Shown here: positions 1 through 12,099 of the stretch, piece after piece
Position numbering within the stretch: position 1 is the first letter of the stretch
Layout: the number at the start of each line of letters is the position of its first letter
Source of the DNA: Anaeramoeba flamelloides
Lineage: Eukaryota > Metamonada > Anaeramoebidae
Direction of reading: 5' to 3'
Length of the DNA stretch: 64,000 bases
NCBI GenBank assembly: GCA_027625915.1
Contig: JANTQA010000008.1
Coordinates: forward strand, 12,153,001-12,217,000
The notes under the pieces: model-generated
What the model was told of the DNA's origin: nothing
Database searches by the model: none
What the model saw: only the letters and a program-made list of their open reading frames with translations
Translations under genes and position numbers: made by a program

Positions 1-179
1 TTTTCTGAAGATTGATCTTGTTTCCTTTTAGAGATGGGGTAAGAAATTGTTGTGGTTTTGAATTAATAATTGAATTCGATTTTTTTCGTTTTACAAAATA
101 AAGAGCAGAACATGAAAGTCAAACTCTTTTTAAAAAAAAAAAGAAAGAAGAAAAAAAATACAAAATACAAAAAGAAAAA

Positions 180-861
180 TTAAGAAAAACTAATAACAAA
201 CATATATTCATCAAAATGCTGTGCAAAAATATCCAAAACACCTTTTACTGTATATTGAACAGGGTGGTTGTTTTCAGTATTTATATAGAAAGTATAAATT
301 GTTTCTGTGTCATGCTTTTTGGTGGTTAATTGGTAAGCATTCACTCTAACTCCACGGCGGACCTCTGGATCTAATTTTGTCCACTTTGAGTAATCTGGAA
401 GAAAGACTGGGATTGTGTTCGAGTATAAATTCGAATGATTTTTAAAGCAAATTTGTTGTGTTTGTGCAACAACCATTTCATAATAGTATTTAGGATCTTG
501 ATCATATCTAAATAAATTAACTGACAAGCCATGGTATTGATCAATCCTGACCTAGGTAATGTAAATTTGTCCATTATAAAAGATGAATTGTGTTTAACAA
601 AGAAAAACCGCTTTAGTCATAAAGAAGCAATAAAATGTTGCTGTCTTGTAATTAAAAAAAAAAAAAAAACAAAATTACTTTGTTTGAAGACAGATCATAA
701 TCACAAGTTATAGGTTGATTTATCGATGACCCAGGAATTGAAAGTGTTAATTCTAAATGATATTTGTCTGGCCATGGTGATTTTGAAACACCAATTTGCT
801 CTGTAAATTGAAAAATAGAAAAAAAAAGGATGAGGAAAAGAGAAAGATAATTCAATTTCAT
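180..861 (-). CDS. 26/29-kDa proteinase-type N-terminal domain, secreted (probably partial cathepsin-L-like protease)
   Basis: Two exons on the minus strand: 861-679 and 551-180, joined in phase 0 across a 127-bp intron (donor GTAATT, acceptor CCTAG). The start is the ATG at 861, giving a hydrophobic signal peptide of about 20 residues (KLNYLSLFLILFF). The spliced product is 184 residues to the stop at 180. It matches the N-terminal domain of insect 26/29-kDa proteinases, papain-family enzymes with a long pro-region. Landmarks are WPDKYHLELTLSIP, the exon-junction motif VRIDQYHG, FLPDYS, IYTFYINTENNHPVQYTVKG and QHFDEY. The join recreates VRIDQYHG, which supports the splice sites. In the family the papain domain follows this region. 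Here the frame stops at 180, so either a further intron leads to protease exons beyond position 1 or this is a free-standing domain. The catalytic Cys/His are not in the window. Confidence 0.72.
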
Positions 862-1779
862 TTTCAAGTAAAAAAATTAAAAAATGAATTATTATTTTAA
901 CTTTTTAAACTCATTAATTAAAAGAAGAAGACTTTGTGTACTTGAGATTTAATTGTGTTAATATTTTTTTGCTGTTTGCTGAATCGTCATAGATTATATT
1001 AACTTAGTTCTTTTGAGTTCTTTACTGATATTTGAATAAATCAAAAAAATTTTCACTTGATTTCCCTTTTTCTTTATCTAATAAATTTCCAAAAAATAGA
1101 TTACAATTTATCAGATCTGTATGATCTATTTTACATCTTTATTTATTATTTTTTAATTTTTTGGATCTATTGGTCTATCTAACAACCAAAACAAACATCC
1201 TTCAGGATTGAAAAATAAATAATCAACTGTAATTTTATACATTTATGTGATAAGTATAACAAAAGATAGATATCTGGTAACTGGATGATCTAATTGTGGT
1301 TCAAAGAAATGAGTTTTGAATGGATTAAATATCTCAAAAATTTGAATGATATTATTGAAAACTGCATTTCAAAATCATTGACCCATTAAAAATCAAATTT
1401 TGAAAATAAATATTTTTATAAATTAGAGTTATCTATTATAATAAAAAAATTAATTTTTTAAAATTCGGTCAATAAACTCTAGAAATATTTTTTTTTTGTC
1501 TCAAAATAAAAATAAAAAAAAAGTAACAAAAAATAAAAAAAAATTGGGACTTATATTATAAAATTTAGTTTACAAAAGATTATTGAATTTTTTATTCGGA
1601 TGACAATTTGCAATTTTCATTTTAATGTTTGTTTAAAATTACTTTTATAAAAGTTAAGAAACCAAAATAACGAAATAATTTAGTATTCTAATATTTATAA
1701 ATTAATATTTAGAATCTCCAAAGGTAACTTTTTTTTTTTCATTTTTTTTTTTTTTTTGAATTTCAAGATTTACTCAATA

Positions 1780-1974
1780 CAGTCAGTTTCACTCTTAAGA
1801 CACAAACTTATAACGAAATTTAATACACAAAAAAATCTCAAATTAAGGTACAAAATTTGGAATTTTTTTTTTACAATTTATTTTACTAGAATCTGAATTT
1901 TGTGCCTTAATTTGAGATTTTAATTGTGCCTTAAATTTCTTTGAAAGTTTGAACCTTAAAAGTGAAACTGACTG
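1780..1974. mobile_element. 195-bp TA-flanked inverted-repeat MITE (family 1, copy 1)
   Basis: The element begins CAGTCAGTTTCACTC and ends with its inverse GTGAAACTGACTG, flanked by TA on both sides (1778-1779 and 1975-1976). The terminal inverted repeats cover most of the element, including ACAAACTT...GAAATTTAA and AATCTCAAATTAAGG. The TA duplication and the CAGT terminus fit a non-autonomous Tc1/mariner-type element. The same unit occurs at 3034, 21200 and 29729, and in decayed form at 2737 and 20846. Confidence 0.85.
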
Positions 1975-2356
1975 TAAGGATTAACCTAAAAACCAAAAGA
2001 TAGATTATTTTTATCCATTTTTTGGAATCAACATCACTTTTAAGTAACAAAATTTTAAGAAAATTGAATAGATAGTAAAATTTATAATGAGGAATTATTA
2101 TATTCCGTTTGTTTTGAACTTAAATTTCTTTTAAATATTGTGATTAAAAGTCGTAATGGTCAAATCTAAAGAGATAATATTATTTTTTATAAATGAAATA
2201 AAATTGATATTTAAGAATTTATAGAAAAATTATTGAAAATAGGGAATTTTAGTTTATAACCCTTTAGGACAATATAAAATATGAAGCAATGCTAATGAAT
2301 GTCAAATTACTGATCATTTTCGTGACATATTCACCTTATAAAAAGAAATATAAAAT

Positions 2357-2450
2357 ACTGATTTTATTTATTTATAGAGAGAAAGGAGTAATAAAAGAAA
2401 AGTGTATCAAAATAGGAAAAAAAGAGAAGAATTAATTTATTATTATATAA
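2357..2450 (+). repeat. Dispersed ~100-bp repeat (copy 1 of 3)
   Basis: Shares the core AGAGAAAGGAGTAATAAAAG and the following A-rich stretch with 44583-44700 and 55925-56040. It has no coding capacity and no visible inverted ends. It may be the tail of an unrecognised retroposon. Confidence 0.5.
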
Positions 2451-2736
2451 ATATAAAAAATCAAAATATATTTTGCAACCTAAAATTAATATAAATTTTA
2501 TTAGGTTTTTCGGATTTAAGAAATAAAAATATTTTTTTTTAAATTTTTCTTTCATTTCTAGAAAAAAAAAAAGTTAGATTTTCTTAAGTTTTACTTCTTT
2601 GTATCGATCTAAATATTATTTATATCATTCGAAATATGTTAAAACCCAAGCTGAAAAATCATAAAGCATTAACTGAGAATTTATTTTTAAAAAATATTAA
2701 TACTAGTGTTCTGTTTTATAAATTCTTTCCTCTTTA

Positions 2737-2928
2737 TAGTAAGTTCAACTTTTAGAAACAAAAACCCATCGATATTTAAGGCAAAATAAAAATCACCAAT
2801 TAAGGCACAAAATTAGGTTTTTAGTAAAATAATTTTTTTAAAAAAATTTAAAAAAATGATTTTTAATTTTATATTTTTCTATACATTATATTTTGTTGAA
2901 AATTTGTGTCTTTAAAGTGGAATTGGTT
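2737..2928. mobile_element. Decayed family-1 MITE (copy 2)
   Basis: A diverged copy of the 195-bp family. It keeps AGTTCAACTTTTAGAAACAAA at the left, CACCAATTAAGGCACAAAAT inside, and AATTTGTGTCTTTAAAGTGG near the right end, at almost the standard length (192 bp). Confidence 0.6.
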
Positions 2929-3033
2929 TAATATTTACTTCATAATTTCAAACTAATTAAACATTATTAATAATATTAGGAATTGTAATAATAATCAGAA
3001 ATTAATCTTAAAATTATTTCTAAGAATAAAGTA

Positions 3034-3228
3034 CAGTCAGTTTCAAATTTAAGGCACAAACTTTCAACAAAATTTAATACACAAAAAAATCTCAAATTAA
3101 GGTACAAAATTTGGAATTTTTTTTTTTACAATTTATTTTGCTGGAATCTGAATTTTGTAGCTTAATTGGTGATTTTTTTCGTGAATTATTTTTTGTTAAG
3201 GTTCTGGCCATAAAAGTGGAACTGACTC
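3034..3228. mobile_element. 195-bp TA-flanked inverted-repeat MITE (family 1, copy 3)
   Basis: Exactly 195 bp between TA dinucleotides (3032-3033 and 3229-3230). It starts CAGTCAGTTTCAAATTTAAG and ends AAGTGGAACTGACTC. The interior is nearly identical to copy 1 through TACACAAAAAAATCTCAAAT and the following GGTACAAAATTTGG. Confidence 0.85.
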
Positions 3229-5022
3229 TACGTTAGCATAATAGTCTTTAAAAATTTCACCCCATAATTTATTACAATGGTAAGAAAAATAATAATAAAA
3301 AGTTAATTTTTTATTTTCTAATTCAAATATATAATATCACATTTTTGGGTTCTCTTGGGTAAATATTTTATAAAAATGTTTTTTATAAATCTAATAATAA
3401 ATTAAAAGTTTGAAATAATTAGATACTGTGATAAAAATAAATAAAAAAATATCTATATAATATATTTATTTCTTTTTATCAGATAAAAACGAAATTTGGT
3501 TTTGGTAAAGTTATTTATTCATAATAAGTTATGAAAAAAAAAAAAAAAAGAATTTAATTACCAAAAAAAATTTTTTAATCATTTTTTTACTTAATTAGAA
3601 AATTAAAATGAATTCCATTTGGAAATTTTAATACTAATAAATCTGAATTTAATCTAAAATACCAATAAAACCTGAAATTATCTTTTCTAAAATAGAATTT
3701 TGAAAAAACATAATTATAAAAAAAATTTTTTTGTGAGATCTCTAGAGAATATCTGATCTGGATAATATCAACTAATTACTAAATATCTTATAGACATAAT
3801 CTGAAAATAGAAAGTAGAAGGGTTTAATTTTGGATCTCAAAAAAAAAAAAATAATAATCACTTCTATTAAAAATTCAAATGAATTACTTTTAAATTTATT
3901 TTTTTTTTTTACAAGAATTATTTTCTCTAAAATTTTAATTCTAGATATTAGTAAAATTAAATTTTTCGATTTTTTTTTAAAAATTTATCCTAAAAAACTT
4001 GATTTAAGAGAAACAATATAATTTCTCGAAAAAAATCAATTATTAAAATTTTTGTGATGTTATGGTTTTGCCAATTTCTTAATATTGATAAATTCAAATT
4101 TACCGAATAAAATTTTTCGTTCAATTTTCATTTTTATTTTCTAGTAACTTAACTTTGAAAAAAACTCTAGAGAAAGAATATTTTGAAGTAAAAGCAATTT
4201 TAAAAAGTTTTTTAACATGTAAATCAAAAGATTACTTCCTTCAAAACATGTGTAAAAAAATTTCAAAAATATAATGAAATAAAACTTTTCAAATATTTAT
4301 TCCGATTTATCAGTAAATAAAAAATAAATAAGAACAAAATGGATACTAAACAAAATAAAGTTTTCACTGGTTAGTATCTTTTACCAGGGTTTATCTTTGA
4401 TTGATCAATTATTAAAAATATTTGATGGAAAAACTGATTATTTTTGAGATACCAAAAACCACACCAACAATTTCAATACAAAAAGTAGATTTAAGATGTC
4501 TTTATTTATTCAATTGTAAATAAATTAAGGAATTAATATTCAAGATAATTCGTTTTTACTTTTAGTCTAATATTAATTTATGTTTTTTCAGGTTCTATTC
4601 AGTTTTCTATTGAAAAATTGTCTTGAACTTTTTTTTACTCGTTTCCCGTTTTTTTCAGAATTGTTATTTGTAGTTTTCTTTTTTAAACATTTATTTAGAA
4701 ATCTTGCAACCATACAGAAACAAGATCAAATTATTAAAAGGTTATATTAAAATAAAATAGGATCATGTTTAATCTCTCTTGTAAAACAATTGGGCTAGGT
4801 AAGATCAAAAACACAAACCCCAATAAAAAAAAAAAAAAAAGTTAATTTTTACAATCCTTTTCTCATTACAAAATAAATTTTAAGAACATTCCAATAACAT
4901 TAAAAGAATTTAAAAACAACACCAAACGAGTTATTAACCTAACAAATGAAATTAAAACTTGATAAAATTCATTTTCTTTCTTTTTCAAACCTTTTCATTT
5001 TTTTAATTATTCAAAAGCACAA

Positions 5023-8000
5023 ATGTCTCTTTCACAGCAAATCGAAGAAAAAAAAAAAGAACTAAAAGATCTTAAAGAAGAACTTGCAAATAAAAGATCT
5101 GGCGGAAACTCATTAATTTTAAGAACTACGTCTTCTGATGTTCAATCGTTCAATTCTTCACCTTTAAAAATCCGAAGGAATTTGACTGGCCATCTTGGTA
5201 AAATTTATGGAATGCACTGGGCAACAGACTCAACTAGACTTGTTTCTGCTTCTCAAGATGGTCGCCTTATTGTTTGGAATGCAAAATCAACAAACAAAGT
5301 ATATAATTTTGATTTATTCACATTTGCGTTTTTTTATTCTTTTTTGATAAATTTTAACAAAAAAAAATTTGTTTTTCTTATTTTTTTCTTTTTTCTTTTT
5401 TCTTGACACAAACCTCCTCTTTTTTTTTATTTTTTATTTTTTTTTGTTATCTCCTTCTGTTAAAAATTTTCCTCTTTAAAAATTTATTCAACCGATCGTT
5501 GTTGGGTTGTCCATTTGTGCTTTAACAACAATTTATCGTTATCTTTTCTCATTTAGTTACTTGCGATTGCTTTAAGATCAAATTGGGTAATGACAACAGG
5601 TTTTGCTCCTTCAGGAAAAATGGTTGCCTCTGGTGGTCTTGATAATGTTTGTTCCGTATTTGATATTACAGATACCGAAGATGAAAATTTATCGTAATCT
5701 TTTATTTTTTCTTTTTTTTTTTTTTTAAAAATTGAAAAAGTTTGATTTCTGGAAAACTAAATTCGAACTTTTTTTTGAGTGGTTAATCACAAAACTCATG
5801 ATCGACTCAGTTTTTCCATTGATTTGCCATCAAAAAAACCAAAAGATTTCAAAAATAAAGTGGAAAACAAATTTTCCGATAATTTTGATTTCTTAAACAG
5901 GATTTTCATTTTTTTCTTCTCTCTTTGGAAATGAAACACGAGTGTTTGGTGAAGTTTCTGAAATAATGTTGTTTCTTCGTTTATTTTGTACAGCAAATAA
6001 AAACAAATTTTTTCTTTAAAAATTTAATGATTATACGCAGATGTTGTGTACCATGATTCCCAACGAATTAAATATTATTTACAAAATAAAAAAAAAGTAA
6101 CCAAAAAAAGAAAGTACTTCCGAACAAAATGCTTTGTGTAATATAAATCAAATGTGTCGTGTGTTAATTAAATACTCATGTGGTACTTTTTACACAGGAG
6201 CAACGTGATCATTAACCCTTCTCAAAAAAAACAAACTGTAAATTGTAAATAAAAACAAAGTTTAATCAATAATTAATTTATTGTAACTTAAAAATAAAGT
6301 CGTTGTTTAAACTGAGAATTTGTCTTCAGGGATTTGTTTGATCCATAGATTTTAAAATAAGTACTCAAACAACAAGAAAAACACTTCGATGTCGTCTCTG
6401 ATTTAATGTTTTGTTTGGTTTTAAAAAGCCGAGAAAAAAAATGAAAAAACAATTACTTTTATATTCATTTAAACGTAAACAGCTTTTTATTTTATTTATT
6501 CTCATTAAATTTTAATTGATTGTTCTGGCCTTGCTTTTTTAGTGATCGTTAGATTACCAATTTCGAAAAGTTGATTTTTGTTTTTTAATTTTATTTTTTT
6601 TATACAAAAACCAATTTTCAGATTTTTGAAGGGATAATTTTCGATCATTTTCGTTTTTTTTTTTTTTTTAAATAAAAGAATTGTTTTTGTTTCGTCTCTC
6701 ATCATAAAATAAGTTGTGAAAATTGGATCATTTTAATTTAGTTAACTATTCTTATCAATCCTCGAATTAAATTTATTAGATTCTTTTTTCGTTGAAACAA
6801 AAAAAGAGGTTATTACAAAAAAAAAAAAAGATGAAAAATCCAGATTTGAGAATAAAAGTCATAGAAATCACAGAAACCAAAGAAATCACAGAAACCAAAG
6901 AATATCCATCATTTTTTTCAGAGAAATGTAATGTTTATGATTATAAGAATCTAAAACACTCAGAAAATGATTCGTGCGCTTTTGTTTTCTGTGATTTCTG
7001 TTACTTTTTTTCTGAAAAAGCTAATATTCTATGGATTAAAATTACCAAATCTTCTTCATTTTATTAATAGAAATAAAATTTGATACTTTTCGGGAATGTC
7101 TTGTTGAAAAAAAGTGGTTTCAAATTTGAAAATTTCATTTTTTTTTCATTTTTAGAAAAGTACAAAAAAAAAAAATGTTAAATTGGGTTTGAATTTCCTT
7201 TAAAAAAAGAATGTTTTCAACTTCCATTTTATTAAATTTTCACCCTAATTTGCTTTTATTTGAATATATTTCACAATTATAATTCTCTATTAAAAAGTAA
7301 ATATAACTTGAGTCGAGCATATAACACCAATTTGAAAAAAAAACTAATAAAAATAATCAAAAATAAAGACCTGTTTTTTTTTGGTAACAGAAAAAAAAAA
7401 ATCAGTTTCAATTTATTTTTATTTGGACAAAATTGTAGAAAAATTTTTGAAATGGGGATAGAAAAAAAAACAAATCTCCAATCACCTTTGATGTAGATCA
7501 ACCTCAGTGTTGATTGGAGATTGCTTCTATTTTTATTGTTTTTCTTTTTGATGCTTGATTTTGGGGGTGGGTGGAGGAGGGGTGGGGTAAAAAATTTTCT
7601 TTTGTGCATTTAAATTCACTTGAAAATGAAAGTAATTGATTATAAATCAAGGAAAGAATTTTTTTTAAGAAAAAAGGGTGGTCCTGAATGAGGTAAGCCT
7701 TTTTTCTACGGTTAAGTCATTTACATTTCTCACAATTTTTTTGTGAATCAGTATGTTTAGGATGAGAGGTTCTAAAAAAAGATTGGGATGGCACTTGCGA
7801 TAATGTGTTCTTTCAAATTTTCCACAAATACAACAATAACGAGAAGTCACAGTAAAAATTATAAATAAGAGAAGTTGAGAGTTGTGAAAAATTAAAAAAA
7901 ATGAGAACTGACAATTTTTTCATTAGGGCTATATTTCTTCTCTAGTATTAGAATAACTGTTAGTTTCAAAACAGGATCGAACATTGTAGTAGGAGTATCG

Positions 8001-11000
8001 GTCACTTTTCTATAAAAGTGTTAAGTGTTTTTTTTATTTTTTTTTGATTTTATACTTGTGCTATCATTTTTTTTGAAACATAAAATTGAGATTATAATAA
8101 TAAAAAATACTCCAATTGTCCTTCAATCTAAATTTTGGTTTGAAAAATTATAAAAAAAAAAAAGGCGCTCATTTCCCTTGATATTAATTTTAACTTTAAA
8201 ATTTTAGAGAATAAATTTATTGAATAGTTGTTTAGAAAATTATTGAAGCATCATTAAATCAAAAAAAAAATTTATTAACTCATTTGGTATTACATAATAT
8301 TTTTGAAGTTTTTCAATTAATTTTTAAAGAAATGAACAAAATAGGCTTTTAACTTTTGAATTAAAATTTTAATAAAGTTGTAAAAATCAATTAGAAACAA
8401 AAAAACTTTAATAAATAATTTTCTCAAAAAACATTTTGATAAATTTTTTTCCATTATTAACATATTTTAATTTCTATGCTTTTTTTTTTTTTTTTTTTTT
8501 TTTTTTGAAAAATATTACTTTATTTTTGATTGAGTGTCTATATTTGGTATGTAAACATAATCAGAGAAATGACTTCAAATATTCCTGATCAAAGAAAAAT
8601 ATTTTTGAAAATTAGCAACACACAAATACACTTAAAGAAATATAAATAAAAATATAAATATAAATCAATAAAAAAATAGCATTTCTCGTTTTTTATTTCT
8701 TATTTCCCATTTCATCCTTTCTTCATTTCTTATTTCCCATTTCTTATTTCCCATTTCTTATTTTCTATTTCTTCCTTTCTTCCTTTCTTATTTTTTTCAT
8801 GACTTAATCAATTATTTTTCTGTTAAAATTTTAAAAGAGCTTTCCGTGAATTAAATGGACACACAGGTTATATTTCATGTACAAGATTTTTAGATGATCA
8901 ACAAATCCTTACAGCTTCTGGTGATATGAGTTGTATTCTTTGGGATATTAATTCTGGCTCAAAAATTACAGAATTTTTAGATCATAATGGCGATGTTATG
9001 TTGTATGTATTCTTTTCTTTTCTTTTTTTTTTTTTTTTAATCAATTTTTATTTTATTTTTATATTTCTTATTTTATTTTAACTGTTAAATTTATATTATT
9101 CATCGTTTTAAAGTTATTTTGATTTCACATTTTAACTCTTTTTGATTATATAATTTTTTGAAATTGCATAAAAGTCTTTTAAACAAGATTTTTAAAATCA
9201 AAACAGCGTTATTTTTAGCTAGTTTTAAATTTTTGGAGGATATTGAAATTTATAAATTTTATCTAAATAAAAGTTTATTTATTCAATTACCAGCTTTCTT
9301 TTTTTGTAAAGAATATTTGTTTGATTATTGGTTGGTCATACAAAATTCTAGTTGTTAGATTAGTTTAATTTAGTTATGTTTTCAATATAAAAAATGTAAT
9401 TTGAAATTGATTGATATGTAAGATATTGTTAGAATGTCTTTAGGTAGATCAGAGTAATATAAGAAGGACATTTTAGTTTAATGGTTCGATAAATGTAAGG
9501 CAATGTAGAGTAGAATATGTTAAAGTAATTTTCAATTTTGGGTTGTTTATCGAATAAGTTTCGATACCAAAAAAAATGGGAAAAAAATATATAGGTATTG
9601 TTTTGTTTAACTTTTTTTTCATATGCCGTTGTGTAGAAATCATGTACTGTATTAAAATATTTAAAAGTATTTAGTTTCAATTTCAAAATTAATTTAATTA
9701 GTAAAAATGAATTTTTTGTTGAACATTTATTTTTCCAAATTCAATTTTTGGGTTTTTTATTTATGGAATAAAAAGTTTATTTTTAATCAAGAGGAAAGAA
9801 ATTCAATAGTTGTTGATTCTTAAAAGATAATATCAAAAAAAAAATTTCGATACATAAATTTCCAAAGATTTGTAAAAGAGAATTTTTTAAAAATATGAAT
9901 TTCAAAATTTTCAGTTAGTTTAATCATTTCTTTGTAAGTCATGTCTGATGAATTGAAATAAGTAATGTTGAAAACCTGTTAAATTAGAGAATTAGATCAT
10001 ATCGTTAAACTGTTTTGTTTAAGATATTTAATCAATAAATTTTGAGATTATTTGATTTCCACAAAAGAATTTTTTTTTCATTTGTTTTCCTAGATTTTTG
10101 GGTTATCGATCTTCAATAGTGTCCCAAGTTACTTGTGATAAGATACTCATAAAATTTTTTCTAATAAAAATTTGTGATCATTAAAATAAATGGTTAAAAA
10201 AATTGCTTCATAAAATTACACCTATAAAATAAATATTTCGAAATGTTATCCCAAAAAGAAATATTTCCAAAAGTACACTTCAAAAAATTATTTATAAATG
10301 TTACCAATCAAAAAATTGATTTCAAAAAAAAAAAAAAAATTCGAAAAATAAAGATTTTAATACCTTTGATCTAATCAAAAAGAAAAGCTAGAGAATCATT
10401 TTGGAAATTTGGAAGGGTAAATTTAAAAAAAAGACCACAATTACACACTTTATTTGTTATGTACAAACCTCAAATAAATTAATTTTTCACCAGTAAACCG
10501 AAATTTAAAAATCATGATTACAAAAATTAAAAAGGAATAAGCTATATTGTTTAAATTTAAGGATCATATTTCTCAAATTTAAAAATTTCAAAAAAAAAAA
10601 AAAATCAAGTGTTTCAAAAATACTAATTTGGGAAAAGGTTGAATATATAAGCTATTTCCAAAAAAGTGAGCAAGTATTTTTTTTTTATATTTCAAATAAT
10701 ATTCTCTTTGGAAGTATTTCTATTCGTAAATTAATAATATAAAATTAAGAGGAATATTACTACTAATTGGATCGGTAACTATTGATTTTATTTTAAAATA
10801 TTTTTCATTAAAATATTTCGAGATAAATGAAAAAAAAAATTAAGCACTTTTTTTTGTACAAAAACAAGGCACAACCAAATTCCAAAAAAAACGGGAATAT
10901 AATAAGGATAAAAATGATTTTTTAAATAATAAAATCCAGTTATAAGTTTTTCCCTTCTATTGAGAAAATTCTATCAAGATTAAATCCTCTGAGGAAAAAG

Positions 11001-11895
11001 AATTTGTAAGATTAAAAATTAAAAAATACTCGTAATTTTCACATCTAAAAAAATATCATACACAATCGATGATTAGAAACTGTTAATATCTTTTATCAAG
11101 GTAATAACGTGATATAAACAAACAAATCGAATTATTATGAAGAATCAATAAATGATGAAAGTAAATAATTTTGGATATTTAATTAGTTATAGTAGAATTG
11201 AGTTGTATCAATATATTTTAAAATAAATTTGCCCTGCTTTTTTGGAAATAGCATATTATTATACATCTTCATATTTATATTAGTTCTATAAGAAATCTAT
11301 ATTTTAAACCTCATTTTAAATAATTTTTATTGCAATACTAACAAAATTCGACAATGAAAATAATATCTGAACCACAAAAAATACCTAATCCTCCAATATT
11401 GTGTATAATTCTTTTTCATTTAAAAATCAAAATAGTTTAGCACTTAAGCCTGGTGATTCTAATATCTTCGTTAGCGCATCTTGTGATGGAACTGCAAAGC
11501 TTTGGGATATCAGAGCAGGCAATTGTGAATACACTTTTGAAGGGCATCAATCTGATGTTAACACGGTTTCCTTCTTCCCTGATGGAAATTCCTTTGGAAC
11601 TGGATCTGATGACGCTACTTGTAAATTATTTGATATCAGAGTAGGTGCGGAAGTAAATAATTACACACACGACGAGATCCTTTGTGGAATCACTTCGATC
11701 GACTTCTCATTATCCGGTAGATTCATGTTTGCTAGTTATGATAACTTTAACTGTTATATATGGGATGTACTCAAAGGGAAAGAGGTGATGGTTATGGAAG
11801 GTCACAATAATAGAGTTTCCTCACTCGGTGTCTCTCCAGATGGTTACGCTCTTTGTACAGCTAGTTGGGATAAGGAAATTAAAATTTGGGCTTAA
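5023..11895 (+). CDS. GNB1: Heterotrimeric G-protein beta subunit (seven-bladed WD40)
   Basis: Four exons: 5023-5298, 5557-5693, 8838-9002 and 11436-11895. Splice donors are GTATAT, GTAATC and GTATGT, and acceptors end in TTTAG, AAAAG and AATAG. The exons join in frame to a 345-residue protein, the usual G-beta length (about 340). An N-terminal coiled coil (residues 1-30, [20 protein letters not shown]) pairs with G-gamma. Seven WD repeats follow, from [14 protein letters not shown] through [56 protein letters not shown] and [10 protein letters not shown] to the terminal [11 protein letters not shown]-beta-gamma transmits signals from seven-TM receptors at the plasma membrane, for example in amoeboid chemotaxis. 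Introns 2 and 3 (3144 and 2433 bp) are unusually long compared with the coding exons. The ORF start at 11401 is intronic; exon 4 begins at 11436, restoring [13 protein letters not shown]. Confidence 0.95.
6860..7012. repeat. Short inverted-repeat segment in G-beta intron 2
   Basis: AGAAATCACAGAAACCAAAG occurs twice in tandem at 6865-6908. It faces its inverse CTTTTGTTTTCTGTGATTTCT at about 6978-7000. It could be a decayed MITE, but no target duplication is evident. Confidence 0.45.
7473..7522. repeat. Hairpin with 12-bp stem in G-beta intron 2
   Basis: AATCTCCAATCA (7473-7484) is exactly complementary to TGATTGGAGATT (7511-7522). The loop has its own small TTGAT/ATCAA pairing. It is GC-richer than the intron around it. 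It could be a structured RNA or a palindromic insertion; the sequence does not decide. Confidence 0.5.
7563..7588 (+). repeat. G-rich tract (possible G-quadruplex)
   Basis: GGGGGTGGGTGGAGGAGGGG followed by TGGGG lies inside a very AT-rich intron. The spacing of G runs would permit a four-stranded structure on the sense strand of the G-beta pre-mRNA. Confidence 0.5.
9003..11435 (+). other. Large intron 3 of the G-beta gene (2433 bp)
   Basis: A GT-AG intron between GDVM(F) and LALKPGDS. Homopolymer-rich and AT-rich throughout. I see no internal exon, no convincing inverted-repeat element and no RNA gene. Confidence 0.85.
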
Positions 11896-12099
11896 ATTTA
11901 TTTGATTTTGGTTTTTTTATATTTTTTTTTTTTTATCTTTTTTTTTTTTTCTTTCTTTAATTTCCTTGATTTTTAATTTGTATCCATAGAACAAGAACAG
12001 ACAAGACTTCAAAATATTTAAAACAATCAAAATGCGTGTTATAATTTTTAAAAAATAAAATTATTTTTTTAAAATAGTTTTTTATTTTATAATTTTTTT

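Larger units (their letters stand above)
868..5022. other. Gene-free AT-rich spacer with several MITE copies
   Basis: No supportable coding region lies between the divergent protease-domain and G-beta genes. The open frames here (for example 2364-2555 and 3830-4021) are poly-K/F/I products of A/T runs. The spacer holds three copies of the 195-bp TA-flanked inverted-repeat family and one copy of a roughly 100-bp dispersed repeat, listed separately. Confidence 0.7.
5694..8837 (+). other. Large intron 2 of the G-beta gene (3144 bp)
   Basis: A GT-AG intron between DEDENL(S) and AFRELNGH. It is very AT-rich. It contains small inverted repeats (6860-7012 and 7473-7522), a G-rich tract at 7563-7588 and a CT-rich stretch at 8690-8800 built on TTTCTTATTTCCCATTTC. 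No host exon is seen inside. An antisense frame at 7665-7850 has a zinc-finger-like CxxC...HxxxCH pattern (see findings). Confidence 0.85.
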
